From positions 639,030-703,029 of the forward strand of contig NZ_LR792632.1 in NCBI RefSeq assembly GCF_902827225.1: a DNA stretch of 64,000 nt, given 5' to 3'. This stretch comes from Methanocaldococcus lauensis (GTDB lineage: Archaea > AGJL01 > Methanococci > Methanococcales > Methanocaldococcaceae). The translations under genes and the position numbers were made by a program. The stretch's first letter is position 1. Each line of letters starts with the position of its first letter. Positions 46,023 through 56,807 of this stretch are shown piece after piece. The notes under the pieces were generated by a model, which saw only the letters and a program-made list of their open reading frames with translations, did no database searches and had not been told where the DNA came from.

Positions 46023-46179
46023 AATAAAACTTTTTTATTTTTTATTTAGTTTAGTATTTAATTTAATATTTTTTATTTTAAATACATAATTAACTTATTT
46101 TTTATGTTAAAATTTTTATGTTAGGTTAGTTTATATTTTATGGAAAAATCTTGTCTTTATTAAAATTTTGGTGATTTTA

Positions 46180-48941
<2,762 letters not shown>

Positions 48942-49025
48942 ATAATAAAATCTATCAAAGATAACAAAAAATATAATTAAAAAATAGTTTAAAATCAAAA
49001 TGAAATTATATTATTTTAAAAATTT

Positions 49026-49850
49026 TTAAATTAAATCTGGGTTATTATCTACTGATATATACAATTGCCCTTTTGGTTTTCTATTTACATAGTCTCCTGT
49101 AAATTTGTAGAATGTTCCTTCTATTGGAATTCCTTCATCTTTTTTACTTAATTTGATTATTGGATTTTCTACTATTCCTTCAAACTTAAATGAAGGTAAT
49201 ACTTCCTCAACCTTTCCATAAACTACTATAGCTCCTGCTTTCATTTCTCCTCCTACTCTAACATCTACATTTCCATCAATAAATATTATTCCCCCATTCT
49301 GGTGAATTCCTGCCATTATACCTACATTTCCTTTTATATGAATAACTCCATTTTTCATAAACTCTCCAATTTCATCTCCAGCATTACCTTCTACAATAAT
49401 TTTTCCTCCACTCATTCCTCTCCAATCTCCTCTATAGGCAGAGCCAACATAGTCTCTTGCATTTCCTTTAATTAACAACTCTCCTCCTTTCATATTTTGT
49501 CCAGCCCAACTGTCAGCATTTCCATTTACAATAATTTTTCCTCCTTTCATTTCAGCGCCAACATACATTCCTACATCTCCTTCAACAATAATCTCTCCTC
49601 TACTCATCTTTGAGCCAATATATTTTAATTTTTGATTTGAATTCTTTATAATAATTCTTGGCTCTCCTTCAATATCATTTAATTCAACATCAAAAATATC
49701 GCCAACTTTAACTTTTTTTCTACCTTGGATTAACTCAATATTTTTTATTTCATCTAAACTTATCTTTTCAATAACTTCTGGCAATACTTTGTCCATCTCT
49801 ACCGGAACAATTATATCCTCCTTTTGTAGTGTTAATATTAACTCTTTCAT
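49026..49850 (-). CDS. fwdC: Tungsten formylmethanofuran dehydrogenase subunit C
   Basis: A 274-residue right-handed beta-helix protein related to the C-terminal domain of glutamate synthase. Repeats of G-x-x-G-x-x-M-x-x-G are visible: GMYVGAEMKGGKIIV, SWAGQNMKGGELLI, WRGMSGGKIIVEG, GDEIGEFMKNGVIHI, GIMAGIHQNGGIIF and VRVGGEMKAGAIVV. FwdC helps form the internal tunnel carrying formate between active sites of the complex that reduces CO2 onto methanofuran. Last gene of the fwd operon on the minus strand. The ribosome-binding site is TTGGTGATGTT. Confidence 0.96.
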   Translation of the reverse strand: MKELILTLQKEDIIVPVEMDKVLPEVIEKISLDEIKNIELIQGRKKVKVGDIFDVELNDIEGEPRIIIKNSNQKLKYIGSKMSRGEIIVEGDVGMYVGAEMKGGKIIVNGNADSWAGQNMKGGELLIKGNARDYVGSAYRGDWRGMSGGKIIVEGNAGDEIGEFMKNGVIHIKGNVGIMAGIHQNGGIIFIDGNVDVRVGGEMKAGAIVVYGKVEEVLPSFKFEGIVENPIIKLSKKDEGIPIEGTFYKFTGDYVNRKPKGQLYISVDNNPDLI

Positions 49851-49864
49851 AACATCACCAATTT

Positions 49865-50134
49865 TTATTTTTCATTATCTTTTGGTTCGACAATAACAGC
49901 AGTTCCATATGCATAGTATGTTAATTCAGGAATAGAATAATTTTTATCACATGCTATTTCTGTCATAACTTCATTAAAAATTCTTACTCCTATGATTGCA
50001 TTAGCTCCTAATTCTTTAGATACTTCTATTAAATCATCTAAGGCATCTTCTGGATCATCACCATATCCTATTACAACACCTAAATATTTTACAATTTTAA
50101 AACCTTCTAAATGGTCTGTTGTCGATGTTATCAT
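49865..50134 (-). CDS. YbjQ-like (DUF74) protein inserted in the fwd operon
   Basis: An 89-residue protein with the YbjQ/UPF0145 pattern: MITSTTDHLEGFKIVKYLGV, GDDPEDALDDLIEVSKELGA, NAIIGVRIFNEV and an ending with YYAYGTAVIV. Family members form pentameric rings; function is unknown, and heavy-metal binding has been suggested. It lies between fwdA and fwdC with 14- and 35-bp spacings, so it must be co-transcribed with formylmethanofuran dehydrogenase genes, which suggests a link with that complex or its cofactor. Lacks the usual long N-terminal part (IIxGxxxxxG). Confidence 0.88.
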   Translation of the reverse strand: MITSTTDHLEGFKIVKYLGVVIGYGDDPEDALDDLIEVSKELGANAIIGVRIFNEVMTEIACDKNYSIPELTYYAYGTAVIVEPKDNEK

Positions 50135-50169
50135 TAAAATCCCTATTTTGAAAAATTAAAAAATTATAA

Positions 50170-51873
50170 TTAGCTGATGTCAGTTGCATCTATCTTTATA
50201 ACCTTCCAACTATTTGCATATTCCTCAGTAACTGGATAGTTATCTAAATTGACTGAATAGTATTTTGTGAATTTCTCTCTCAAGTCTTTCATAATCTCCT
50301 GTTCTAATGACTCATCAACCTTAACATCTACATATATTGTGTCTCCAAAGACCTCTTTTACAACGTTTCCATCTTTAACAACCAATTCTCCTCTCTTCAA
50401 TACATACTTGGCATATCTAAATGCTCTCTCTATTTTCTTACCATCTTTTTCTTCTGGGTTTATTTCATAAATTGCTATATCTGCATCAGCCCCAACACCT
50501 AAATGACCTTTCTCTTTGCTTAATCCTAAAACTTTTGCTTGATTTGCTCTTGTAACTTTTGCTATTTCATACAAGTCATATTCTTTATCACTATCAGCCA
50601 CATGGCTTCTCTGTTGAGCCCACTTATGGACTTTGTTATATAACCACTCATCTCTGTATTTTTTACTCATTAACCATGCAATAATTCTTGGATATCTTGT
50701 GAATGGCCCTGCATTTGGATGATCAGTTGTTAATAATACTTTATCTGTGTCTATATTTAGGAAGATATCCAAACCAATTGCCCATTGTAGAGCATAAACA
50801 GGACCCTTTGGAGAGTAAATAAACGGAACGACTCCTGAACCTGTTTCAAGTTCAACATCACAGTTTGCCCATTTTAATCCATTTGTCATGTGTAAATCAT
50901 ATTCCATAGGTCCATCTGCTGTCATTGTTGTAGTTTCATCTAATGTAATTTGCCCTACATCAACCACTAAATGGTCGTTTTTATTAACATATTCAGCAAT
51001 TTCTAAACCTTTACTTTCAAAGTCCTTCCATGAAGTTCCTCCGTAGGAGTGGAATTGGACATGAGTATTATAGTAAATGGTTTCTCTCTCTCCATATTTT
51101 GGTTTTGCTTTTATACCTTTAACACAATCCATTGTTTCAAGAGTAGTTTCCCAGTTTCCAGGGTGTCCTAAGTTGTTTGGATGGACGTGGATTGAGTGAG
51201 GTAATCCAAGAAGTTCATTAACTTCACATAAACCTCTTACGATTTCTCTTGGAGTTATATCAAAGTATGGAACTGGATCATCAAGGCTATGGACATTTTT
51301 ACCCCAACCCCATGCCTCAGTTCCTCCTGGATTAACTATCTTTATTGCAAAACCTCTTGTGGCTTTTAAAAGCCATGCTACATAAGCGGCACATTTTTTA
51401 ATATCACCTTCTTTTAAATACTCTAAAACAAACCAATTATTACCAAATAGTGTTAGAACTCCTTTATCTACCTGAGGAGTTTCTATAAATTCTTCATGTG
51501 TATGTCTTGCCAATAATGGAGGCATTGCTGCTTCAAAAACTGTTGTATATCCCATCTCTGAGTATTGATAACCAGTTTTGTATGTTGATGGAACTGAAAA
51601 CCCAGTTCCAGTTCTTAAACCTTTTTTTGCATAAATTTCTTTTTTACTGTCCTCTGGTCTAAACATTCTACCTACATTAACTTTTGGTCCTGCAACATGA
51701 GTGTGGGAATCAATACCCCCTGGCATAACAACACAGTTTGATGCATCAATAATCTTTGCATTTTCAGAAACTTTTTCAACGATTTTCCCATCTTTTACAC
51801 AAATATCCATTTTTTCTCCATTAATTCCATTTAGAGGGTCATAAACAATTCCATTTTTTATTATATATTCCAT
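50170..51873 (-). CDS. fwdA: Tungsten formylmethanofuran dehydrogenase subunit A
   Basis: A 567-residue metal-dependent amidohydrolase that joins formate to methanofuran in the first step of methanogenesis. GGIDSHTHVAGPKVNVGRMF starts the metal site (H-x-H), AIKIVNPGGTEAWGWG contains the lysine expected to be carbamylated, and LPHSIHVHPNNLGHPGNW, YNTHVQFHSYGG and LLTTDHPNAGPFTRYP supply further ligands, the last with the catalytic Asp. Length is as in known FwdA. Start behind TGGTGATAGT. Downstream DUF74 and fwdC follow. Confidence 0.97.
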   Translation of the reverse strand: MEYIIKNGIVYDPLNGINGEKMDICVKDGKIVEKVSENAKIIDASNCVVMPGGIDSHTHVAGPKVNVGRMFRPEDSKKEIYAKKGLRTGTGFSVPSTYKTGYQYSEMGYTTVFEAAMPPLLARHTHEEFIETPQVDKGVLTLFGNNWFVLEYLKEGDIKKCAAYVAWLLKATRGFAIKIVNPGGTEAWGWGKNVHSLDDPVPYFDITPREIVRGLCEVNELLGLPHSIHVHPNNLGHPGNWETTLETMDCVKGIKAKPKYGERETIYYNTHVQFHSYGGTSWKDFESKGLEIAEYVNKNDHLVVDVGQITLDETTTMTADGPMEYDLHMTNGLKWANCDVELETGSGVVPFIYSPKGPVYALQWAIGLDIFLNIDTDKVLLTTDHPNAGPFTRYPRIIAWLMSKKYRDEWLYNKVHKWAQQRSHVADSDKEYDLYEIAKVTRANQAKVLGLSKEKGHLGVGADADIAIYEINPEEKDGKKIERAFRYAKYVLKRGELVVKDGNVVKEVFGDTIYVDVKVDESLEQEIMKDLREKFTKYYSVNLDNYPVTEEYANSWKVIKIDATDIS

Positions 51874-51918
51874 ACTATCACCATTTTTACAACAATTTTT
51901 ATTTTTATTTATTTAGAT

Positions 51919-52320
51919 TTACTCAAGATTTTCAAGGTATTTTTTTCTCATTAAAGTTTTCATATCTAAAAATTCTTCATCAGTTTTTTCTATCTCAACA
52001 TAAAATCCAGGATATCCTTTAAGACAGGGCATTCCTGTACTGTGAGTGTCTGGCTTAACTACACAGTTTGCCCAAGGACCCATAGGGATAAATACCATAC
52101 CTTCTGGCATTCTCTGGGTAGCTTTTTTTACATAAACTACGACCTCTCCATACTCAGACTTAACTTTAACTTTATCTCCTTCTTTAACTCCTAATTTTTC
52201 CATATCTTCTTCATTAATGTAAATAACTCCTGCTGCTTTAACATACAAATCGAGATTTTTTCCAGCCTCTATTGCCTCTCCTTGCCAAATAGTTCTACCA
52301 GTATTTAACATAAACTTCAT
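51919..52320 (-). CDS. fwdD: Tungsten formylmethanofuran dehydrogenase subunit D
   Basis: A 133-residue molybdopterin-dinucleotide-binding protein, equivalent to the C-terminal domain of formate dehydrogenases. MLNTGRTIWQGEAIEAGKNL, NEEDMEKLGVKEGDKVKVKS, EGMVFIPMGPWANCVVKPDT and STGMPCLKGYPGFYVEIE are typical; the last contacts the pterin. Together with FwdB it would hold the tungstopterin. ATG at 52320 follows AAGGTGAAAAA. Confidence 0.96.
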   Translation of the reverse strand: MKFMLNTGRTIWQGEAIEAGKNLDLYVKAAGVIYINEEDMEKLGVKEGDKVKVKSEYGEVVVYVKKATQRMPEGMVFIPMGPWANCVVKPDTHSTGMPCLKGYPGFYVEIEKTDEEFLDMKTLMRKKYLENLE

Positions 52321-52329
52321 TTTTTCACC

Positions 52330-52578
52330 TTATTTTCTTATGAAAACTAATTCTATGGCGTTAACTGGACATGCTTCTATACAGGCTCCACATCCACCAC
52401 ATAAATCAGGATTTACTATATTAACTACTCCATTCTCAACTCTAATAACTACATCGTCACTATATGGTCCCTTTCCTCCCCATGTTTCAGGATGTTTAGC
52501 ATTGACAGGACATGAAACTACGCAATTACCACATCCATGACATCTTTCTGGATATACAACTAACTTATAAGCTTTCAT
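52330..52578 (-). CDS. fwdG: Tungsten formylmethanofuran dehydrogenase subunit G (ferredoxin)
   Basis: An 82-residue 2[4Fe-4S] ferredoxin with CHGCGNCVVSCPVNAKHPE and CGGCGACIEACPVNAIEL. An insert between the two motifs (TWGGKGPYSDDVVIRVENGV) is usual for FwdG. It passes electrons between FwdF and the FwdB cluster. Start follows AAAGGTGAGCAA. Nine bp before fwdD. Confidence 0.96.
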   Translation of the reverse strand: MKAYKLVVYPERCHGCGNCVVSCPVNAKHPETWGGKGPYSDDVVIRVENGVVNIVNPDLCGGCGACIEACPVNAIELVFIRK

Positions 52579-52664
52579 TTGCTCACCTTTAAAGTTTTTA
52601 ATATTTTTGATTGGTTAATTTTATTGGTTTTTTATTTTTTTTAATGATTATTTTGTAATTAATA

Positions 52665-53735
52665 TTAATTTTGTAATAGTTTTTCAAACGCCTTTTTCCA
52701 GGCAATTGCTTTAGGTTCTCTTTCAAAGTTAATCTCTTTTCTAACTACCTTTATAGCATTAATTGGACATGCTTTGCTACAAGCTCCACATAAAACACAT
52801 AAGTTTTGATTAACAACCAATCTTGGAACTTTTTCAGCCTTATCTTTTGGTTTAGGGAATTCTAAAGCACTACATGGACATATTGAGATACAAGCTCCAC
52901 ATGCGTTACAGGCATCAACATCAATTATAACCTCTCCCTTGAATGGCTTCTCTACTTCAATGGCATTAGCAGGACAAATATAAGCACACCATCCACAGGT
53001 TACACATAAATCTTTATCAACGACCGTTTTTCCTTGGATATCTTCATATAATTTTGCTTGAGGTATTCTTTTCATCATTGGACACTTATAACAAATAACC
53101 TCTATTGCATCATGAGGACAAACAAATTCACAAACTTTACAATAGACACATTTATCTTTATCAACTTCAATGTCAGTTATTGGTTTTGGATTTGATGGAG
53201 TTGGATAGTTGTATTTTAAATCAATAGCATCTGCTGGACAGTATTCAGCACAAATTCCACAGAGGACACACTTATCTTTGTTTATATTTATTTCTCCAAT
53301 AACAAACTTACTTCTCTCTGCTAAATTTCTCTCTACTGCTATAGCCGCCTGAGGACAAACCATTTCACACTGCTCACACAAGACACACTTATCTTGATAT
53401 ATCTTAATATCTCTTTTAATTTTTGGATATCTTTCATCTTCTTTTATTGATTTTCCATTGATTTTTAAATCTAATGCATCAAATGGACATGCTGATGCAC
53501 ACATTCCACATAAAACACAAGTATCTTTATCAATATCTAATTTTGGAGCAACTATATCTCCTTTAGCAATAGCCCCTAATGGACCCATAACTATTGCATT
53601 TACTGGACAGATATCGGCACAGATTCCACAGCCAACACAATATTCATCGTTCCAAAATAGTTCTCTTTTTTCAAGTTTTCCATCTCTATATATTATGAAT
53701 CCATTTTCATATATTTCTTTTACTTGTTCAATCAT
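52665..53735 (-). CDS. fwdF: Tungsten formylmethanofuran dehydrogenase subunit F (polyferredoxin)
   Basis: A 356-residue polyferredoxin. I count eight Cys-x2-Cys-x2-Cys-x3-Cys-Pro motifs, in order: CVGCGICADICP, CVLCGMCASACP, CVLCEQCEMVCP, CVLCGICAEYCP, CVYCKVCEFVCP, CVTCGWCAYICP, CNACGACISICP and CVLCGACSKACP, giving eight [4Fe-4S] clusters, arranged as four ferredoxin pairs. An electron wire connecting FwdBD centres and the heterodisulfide reductase. Its start at 53735 overlaps the preceding gene's stop by 8 bp, so translation is coupled. Confidence 0.97.
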   Translation of the reverse strand: MIEQVKEIYENGFIIYRDGKLEKRELFWNDEYCVGCGICADICPVNAIVMGPLGAIAKGDIVAPKLDIDKDTCVLCGMCASACPFDALDLKINGKSIKEDERYPKIKRDIKIYQDKCVLCEQCEMVCPQAAIAVERNLAERSKFVIGEININKDKCVLCGICAEYCPADAIDLKYNYPTPSNPKPITDIEVDKDKCVYCKVCEFVCPHDAIEVICYKCPMMKRIPQAKLYEDIQGKTVVDKDLCVTCGWCAYICPANAIEVEKPFKGEVIIDVDACNACGACISICPCSALEFPKPKDKAEKVPRLVVNQNLCVLCGACSKACPINAIKVVRKEINFEREPKAIAWKKAFEKLLQN

Positions 53736-54174
53736 AACTCTCCCTCACAAATTTTAATGAGTTAGTTGGGCAGTTTATTATACAATTTCCACATAGTATG
53801 CAAGAATTGTAATCGATATTTATAGTCAAATAATCAAGTGTGAGTGCTTCACACATAAGGCAAGTGCCACAAAATATACATGAATCTTTATCCCAAGAAA
53901 GTTTTATATTATATAACTCTTTTATTAAATTCTTTGCAAGTTCTTTATCATCAGTTAAAGAATGTATTATTCTTGCTCCATATTCAGGAGGTATCTCTCC
54001 AATAGTTTTTGCTATTTTTAAAATTTTTTCCTTTGGATACCTTCCAGAGAGATAGTGAGAAACTATTGACCTATCACTCTTAATAATTTTTGCTATTTCT
54101 TTTTGAGTTAGCCCCTTTCTTCTCAGTTTCATTGATACTATTGCTTTTATTCCTGAAAGAATATGTTCTGGCAT
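53728..54174 (-). CDS. fwdE: HTH-ferredoxin fusion heading the fwd operon (FwdE-type)
   Basis: A 148-residue protein with an N-terminal helix-turn-helix (residues ~15-45: KGLTQKEIAKIIKSDRSIVS HYLSGRYP) and a C-terminal ferredoxin-like part with CIFCGTCLMCEAL and CILCGNCIINCP. The first Cys cluster has Cys-x2-Cys-x2-Cys-x2-Cys, one residue shorter than standard and without the proline; the second is standard. Gene position at the head of the fwd operon, and the fusion of DNA-binding and iron-sulfur parts, suggest a redox- or iron-responsive regulator of the operon rather than an enzyme subunit. The symbol fwdE follows common annotation for this position. A palindrome lies in its promoter. Confidence 0.8.
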   Translation of the reverse strand: MPEHILSGIKAIVSMKLRRKGLTQKEIAKIIKSDRSIVSHYLSGRYPKEKILKIAKTIGEIPPEYGARIIHSLTDDKELAKNLIKELYNIKLSWDKDSCIFCGTCLMCEALTLDYLTINIDYNSCILCGNCIINCPTNSLKFVRESYD

Positions 54175-54200
54175 TGTCTCACATTGACATTATTTTAGTT

Positions 54201-54222
54201 AGTGATACTCACTATATAAATG
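54201..54222 (-). promoter_or_regulatory. fwd operon promoter with operator-like palindrome
   Basis: On the minus strand, catttatatag (54222-54212) is a good TATA box, and it abuts the palindrome agtga-tac-tcact at 54201-54213, between the TATA box and the probable transcription start. That is the position where archaeal repressors block polymerase. A matching half-site actcac recurs at 54271-54276. Either the HTH-ferredoxin protein or the divergent HTH protein could bind it. Confidence 0.5.
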
Positions 54223-54315
54223 GTTTATACTAAATTTAAGTAGAAATTAATATATAACATTGTGTGTTTTACTCACATCTCTATTGTAGAACTATTATTC
54301 AAAATATATGAATAA

Positions 54316-54338
54316 TTTATCTATTTTTGGTAGATAAA
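54316..54338. promoter_or_regulatory. Inverted repeat upstream of the divergent HTH gene
   Basis: tttatcta and tagataaa form perfect 8-bp arms separated by tttttgg, 93 bp upstream of the start at 54431. It is followed at once by gtttatattag, a weak TATA-like element for rightward transcription. An operator for autoregulation is a plausible reading. Confidence 0.4.
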
Positions 54339-54430
54339 GTTTATATTAGTAAAGTTCAATAATATAAAATACAAATCGTAAAAAATAAATATAACATTGA
54401 TTTGAATTAGAAAATTTTTATGGTGATATT

Positions 54431-55381
54431 ATGAGGGAGATGTTAATATCTGAATGTATAGAACTATTAAGAGCACATAGATTTATTGTTTCAAAACCAT
54501 TAAGTAGAAGTTGTTTTGACATAATTGCAAGTAAAGATAGTATTAGGCTTATTTTAAAAGTTTTAAAAAATATTGACAGTTTAAGTAAAGAACAATCAAA
54601 GGAATTAAAAAAAATAAGTAGGATATTACGTGGAACTCCTTTAATAATTGGTATCAGAACAAGAAATGCTCCAATGGAGCATGGAGTAGTTTATGATAGA
54701 TACAACATAAAGGCTGTAACTTTTGAAACATTTAAGGACTATTTAGAAGGTAGTCCGCCAGTAGTTTATGCAAAGAGAGGAGGGTTTTTTGTAAATATAG
54801 ATGGACACGTTTTAAGAGAGGCTATAGAAACTATGGGAATATCTGTTGGAAAATTGGCTGAAGTTGCAGGAGTTTCAAGAAAGGCAATATATAAATATGA
54901 AACGCAGATGGCTAATCCTTCTGTAGAGGTAGCAATGAAAATTGAAGAATTCTTAGATGTTCCATTAGTTAAAGGAATTGATTTATTTGAACCTATTGAA
55001 GATGAGGACTTTGAAAATAAATTGGAAAAATTAGAAGATTACAAAAAAGAAGCATTACATTTCTTAAATAAATTAGGATTTGACTTATTTATAGTCAATA
55101 AAGCGCCATTTGATGCTGTAGCAGAAAAGGATTTAAAAGAATCTCAAAATATCTTATTAACCAATATTGAACAACAAAACAATGAAGAAGTTAGAAGAAA
55201 AGCATTATTAGTTAAAGAACTATCAAAATTATTGGAAGGATATTCATTATTGATATTAGAAAAAAAAGAGAAAGAATATAAGAATTTACCAGTAGTAAGT
55301 ATTGAAGAGTTAAAAAAAATGGACGATGCTCTTGATTTAATTGAGCACATAAAATCAATATTGAAAAAAAATATTGCGTAA
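54431..55381 (+). CDS. Archaeal HTH-type transcriptional regulator (XRE-like, 316 residues)
   Basis: A protein with an N-terminal domain (MREMLISECIELLRAHRFIV) of the kind seen in conserved archaeal regulators, a central cro/C1-type HTH at about residues 130-185 (MGISVGKLAEVAGVSRKAIY then KYETQMANPSVEVAMKIEEF), and a C-terminal domain resembling a degenerate nuclease-like repeat of the N-terminus (FLNKLGFDLFIVNKAPFDAV). It matches a widespread euryarchaeal family of putative regulators. Divergent from the fwd operon; its ATG follows GGTGATATT, exactly the arrangement expected. It may control fwd genes or itself. Confidence 0.9.
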   Translation: MREMLISECIELLRAHRFIVSKPLSRSCFDIIASKDSIRLILKVLKNIDSLSKEQSKELKKISRILRGTPLIIGIRTRNAPMEHGVVYDRYNIKAVTFETFKDYLEGSPPVVYAKRGGFFVNIDGHVLREAIETMGISVGKLAEVAGVSRKAIYKYETQMANPSVEVAMKIEEFLDVPLVKGIDLFEPIEDEDFENKLEKLEDYKKEALHFLNKLGFDLFIVNKAPFDAVAEKDLKESQNILLTNIEQQNNEEVRRKALLVKELSKLLEGYSLLILEKKEKEYKNLPVVSIEELKKMDDALDLIEHIKSILKKNIA

Positions 55382-55805
55382 ATCTAAATCTTACCAAATT
55401 AAATTAGATAGGATTTTCACATATATATTTAAATATTTAGATTAACGATAAACCAATTTTACTCTAACTGACAGTGTGATTACTATTGCATTTGCATTTT
55501 TAACTACGTCATAAAATGATATCAACGAGTATCTATATTACCGTTTTTTAGCATTTTTAAACCTTATCTATTTCTATTTTTGTTTTTAAGATTCTTTTCG
55601 CTAATTCACACTGTCAGTTAATTACCATTATAGATAGGCAACAAAAACCAAAATAAAATTTATCTTAGCTATCGATATGATATAATTTTTAGTAGTTTGA
55701 ATATTTAAATATACTTTAAAGATATTAAAATTCATTAATTAATCGAAAACTATAAATACTACTTTTTTTAATGTTTATACTATAATTTTTATAATTGGTG
55801 AAATA
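55382..55805. other. Intergenic gap with a MITE-like element
   Basis: 424 bp without an ORF. It holds the inverted-repeat element at 55465-55620 and AT-rich flanks. The promoter of the OsmC gene should lie near 55740-55790. Nothing else is recognisable. Confidence 0.6.
55465..55620. mobile_element. MITE-like element with 18-19 bp terminal inverted repeats
   Basis: taactgacagtgtgatta at 55465-55482 is the reverse complement of taattcacactgtcagtta at 55602-55620 except for one extra base. The 156-bp segment between them is AT-rich and non-coding. If TA at each end is the target duplication, the repeat would begin ACTGACAGTGTGA, as for IS630/Tc1-like elements, but TA is self-complementary so this cannot be proved here. 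It could also be a pair of operator sites. Confidence 0.65.
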
Positions 55806-56387
55806 ATGAATCCAGAGATGATAATGGAAATGATGGACTCAGAAATGGCTAAGGAAATGGCTCCAAAGATTATGCCAAAAATGATGCCTTTAGCTTTAGA
55901 AAAGTTTTTAGATAAAATTCCTGAAAATGAAAGAAAAGAGTTTATAGCTAAGATTGTTGATATTATTGTAAGTAAAAATGAGAAAAAGGAAATTTTCGCT
56001 GAGTTTTGTGATATGTTTGAAACTCTATTAGATATTAAAGGATTAAGTATTCATTCAAGGGGAGGAAAAGGTTCTACAAAAGAAAAAATATCTCCAATGG
56101 ATTTATTTTTAGCAGGGCTCTGTGGATGTATCTGTATAGCTGTTGGTAATACATTAAAAGAAAATAACATAGAGACTAAGATAAAAGTAGATGGAGCTGT
56201 CGAAAAATCTTTTGAAGAGGGACGAATAAAAAAAGTAATATTAAATATCTATCTAAAAATTGATAATATTGAAAATCTTAATTTGAATAAAGAAGATTTA
56301 AAGAAATTAGTTTTAAATGGCTCTAAAAAATGTTTAATTAGTAATACCTTAAACTGCGAAATTGAGAAAAATATTATTTTTGAATAA
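55806..56387 (+). CDS. OsmC/Ohr-family protein with Met-rich N-terminus
   Basis: A 193-residue protein. The C-terminal ~120 residues have the OsmC fold pattern: FETLLDIKGLSIHSRGGKGS, DLFLAGLCGCICIAVGNTL with the active-site-like Cys in helix alpha, and a final CLISNTLNCEIEKNIIF with a second Cys. Typical OsmC proteins reduce organic peroxides through two cysteines; here several cysteines are close (CGCIC). The N-terminal ~60 residues are unusual: MNPEMIMEMMDSEMAKEMA has seven methionines among its first 20 residues, then KIMPKMMP. GGTGAAATA precedes the start. Followed by a ferredoxin-like gene. Confidence 0.85.
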   Translation: MNPEMIMEMMDSEMAKEMAPKIMPKMMPLALEKFLDKIPENERKEFIAKIVDIIVSKNEKKEIFAEFCDMFETLLDIKGLSIHSRGGKGSTKEKISPMDLFLAGLCGCICIAVGNTLKENNIETKIKVDGAVEKSFEEGRIKKVILNIYLKIDNIENLNLNKEDLKKLVLNGSKKCLISNTLNCEIEKNIIFE

Positions 56388-56420
56388 TAAAAATAATAAA
56401 ATATTTAATGAGGTGAAAAT

Positions 56421-56795
56421 TTGAGTGAAGATTTACCAATTATAGGAAAAGATGCCTTAGGTAGAGTAATAAAAGATTGGAGTAAAAAACCATGGTGGGG
56501 TATTGATAGGAAAAAAATTGAATGGTATCCTAAAATAAACTATGATAAATGTATTGGTTGCGGATTATGTTTTATAACCTGTGCAAATAGAGTAGTATTT
56601 GATTGGGATAAAGAAAAGAAGAAACCTGTTGTTGCCAGACCTTACAACTGTGTAGTTGCCTGTACTACTTGTAAAAAGTTATGTCCAGTAGATGCATTAG
56701 AGTTTCCAGATAAAGAATATATGCAAAAAATTATTAAAGAAAATAAATTGTTAGCCAAAGCCAAAGAAATTTTAAAAAATCATAATTTAATTTAA
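56421..56795 (+). CDS. Ferredoxin-like protein with TTG start
   Basis: A 124-residue iron-sulfur protein. After LPIIGKDALGRVIKDWSKKP comes a cluster motif CIGCGLCFITCANRVVFDWD (Cys-x2-Cys-x2-Cys-x3-Cys) and a second with CVVACTTCKKLCPVDALEFP (Cys-x3-Cys-x2-Cys-x3-Cys-Pro), so the second motif has an extra residue. The C-terminus is a helix (KIIKENKLLAKAKEILKNHN). Initiation is TTG at 56421 after GAGGTGAAAAT. It is 33 bp after the OsmC gene and might serve as its electron donor, which is speculation. Confidence 0.88.
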   Translation: MSEDLPIIGKDALGRVIKDWSKKPWWGIDRKKIEWYPKINYDKCIGCGLCFITCANRVVFDWDKEKKKPVVARPYNCVVACTTCKKLCPVDALEFPDKEYMQKIIKENKLLAKAKEILKNHNLI

Positions 56796-56807
56796 ATTAA
56801 TGAAAAA

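Noticed and set aside
55465-55620. CRISPR or tRNA-like structure at the inverted-repeat element
   Set aside because: Only a single pair of inverted ends and AT-rich filler; no repeat units and no cloverleaf.
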